Shown: positions 38,985 through 40,000 of the stretch, piece after piece
Layout: the number at the start of each line of letters is the position of its first letter
Numbering within the stretch: position 1 is the stretch's first letter
Assembly (NCBI GenBank): GCA_963575745.1
Contig: CAUYUJ010016143.1
Location: forward strand, 124,070 to 164,069
Direction of reading: 5' to 3'
Length of the DNA stretch: 40,000 nucleotides
Source: Prorocentrum cordatum
Taxonomy: Eukaryota; Sar; Dinophyceae; Prorocentrales; Prorocentraceae
Made by a program: the position numbers and the translations under genes
The notes under the pieces: generated by a model
Told to the model about the DNA's origin: nothing
Seen by the model: the letters and a program-made list of their open reading frames with translations, nothing else
Databases searched by the model: none

Positions 38985-39505
38985 TGCTGCCTCTGCCGCA
39001 GTCCTGCGGGAAGCCCTCGACGATCCCCGACGCCTCTCCGAAGCAGTACGTCCTCGCCACGAAGGGTTCGTACGGCTGCGGCTCTCGCACACGCGGTTCC
39101 GCATCGCGTCGGCTCTGGATGCTGCGAGCACCAGCCACTTGCCACTGGCACTGGCCACGGCGTTCGTGATGGTCCGGTTCCGCTGCACATCCGCGTCGTT
39201 ACCGTGGGTGCCCGGCTCGACGACGAAAGGCACGAAGAAGCACGAGGACAAGACGTGGTGCAGCGCGTGGGCGCCGATCTTGTCCGCCACGGCGTGCTCG
39301 TTCAACACGCGCGCAGTCAGGAGAGGGGGCGCTGGCGCCCACTGTCGCAAGCGCAGGGAGGCAACGGGCCACCTCGGGGGCAGCCCGCCGCCAAGAGCGC
39401 CTGATCGGCGCAAACGCAGGTGGGCCAGGGAGCGTGCCGCCTTGGAAGGCAGCAGGCGAGCCAGGGCACTGGAATGGTGGAAACCTTACGGATATTCAGG
39501 CCTCG
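38985..39505. repeat. Duplicated block, copy 2
   Basis: Partner of 37139-37610 in the same orientation, about 1.85 kb downstream. It carries an extra stretch near 39090-39130 (CGCATCGCGTCGGCTCTGG) lacking in copy 1. Its minus strand is open across the block (39413-38856), with segments such as LLTARVLNEHAVADKIGAHA and FFVPFVVEPG. The latter faintly recalls a box near the C-terminus of dinoflagellate non-LTR retroelement proteins, not enough for a call. Confidence 0.7.
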
Positions 39506-40000
39506 GAAGAAATTAGCGAACACTCGTGCAATATTCGACAGGCAAGGCCCCCCCAATGATGAAAGCTCGCGGTGTATTGAATGGGCTGCACTTCGACCGC
39601 AGTCTTCCCGCGCGTGCCACTAAGTGCTTCCCTCTACCGTATGTACATGTAGTACATGTACTTTGAGAAGCTGGCGGCGAAGCACCACACGCGAGACAGG
39701 CGGGAGCACGCTGGCACAGCGTCGGGGGCAAGGGAAATAGCACTCGTACGGACAGACTTCAGCAGGGGGAGGAGTGCGATAGGCGCCAATGCGAGAGCAC
39801 CCTTCGGAGCGGAGGTAGATCCTCCGAGCAGAACAACTCATATAGCATTATCGTTTGACATACCGTGTGTGTTTGCGTACACGTAAGCAGCATGCGAACA
39901 AATCCGCCGATCCGGCGTCTGCTCTGAGCCTAAGCAAGAACTTGAGCTCTGCTAGGGGGAATCGCCGGGGTGGCTCTGCTGGCGTTTTCTTAACGAATTG
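39506..40000. other. No recognisable gene
   Basis: Contains a perfect short palindrome, GTACATGTAGTACATGTAC-like, at 39642-39662. Nothing else recognised. Confidence 0.5.

Noticed and set aside
37777-39138. 453-codon minus-strand open frame, the longest in the window
   Set aside because: Its sequence is Pro/Ala/Ser/Leu-rich, it runs through DNA-level repeats at 38.03-38.87 kb and a duplicated block, and it shows no domain. Such frames arise readily at this GC content.

Overview
The window looks like nuclear DNA of a GC-rich protist with a repeat-laden genome, most probably a dinoflagellate. The evidence is the style of the retroelement proteins (a DIRS-type and a Ty1/copia-type element whose wording resembles dinoflagellate copies as I remember them), one isolated DEAD-box helicase exon, very long microsatellites and minisatellites, and the lack of any compact operon-like coding. 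No bacterial genes, rRNA, tRNA or CRISPR array is visible. Most long open frames here are by-products of high GC content or of repeats whose unit is a multiple of three.

Layout. 1-7400: anonymous DNA with a pentanucleotide satellite (1.94-2.48 kb), an 84-bp minisatellite (2.95-3.31 kb), (CGA)n and (GGA)n tracts, and one minus-strand exon of a DDX3/Ded1-type RNA helicase (about 6.70-6.90 kb) set among short CTTCT-N-AGAAG palindromes. 7405-7568: a large near-perfect hairpin. 7828-17192: a 9.4-kb minus-strand retroelement with gag-like ORF1, reverse transcriptase, RNase H and a tyrosine recombinase, bounded by repeats in the order A1-ORFs-B1-A2-B2. That is the split-direct-repeat layout of the DIRS order (Ngaro/PAT type). 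It is broken by frameshifts and stops.

17193-26700: anonymous DNA with two copies (18131-18289, 26507-26669) of a 159-163-bp inverted-repeat element, each flanked by a perfect 8-bp target duplication. Between them lie AT-rich and CCT-rich repeats (19.37-20.48 kb) and a decayed minus-strand Ty1/copia retrotransposon (about 20.59-24.50 kb) with gag, zinc knuckle, protease, integrase and RT remnants. 27410-30135: a satellite of about 25 units, mostly 90 bp, interrupted by a 383-bp foreign insertion.

30136-40000: anonymous DNA with an A-rich island, (CCT)n and (CAT)n tracts, an unrecognised degenerate coding-like stretch (35.3-36.9 kb) and two diverged copies of a block of about 500 bp (37.14-37.61 and 38.98-39.51 kb). 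Nothing in the window looks like a complete, intact protein-coding gene. The main biology is transposon structure: a DIRS-order element, a MITE family with 8-bp target duplications, a copia relic and several tandem repeat families.
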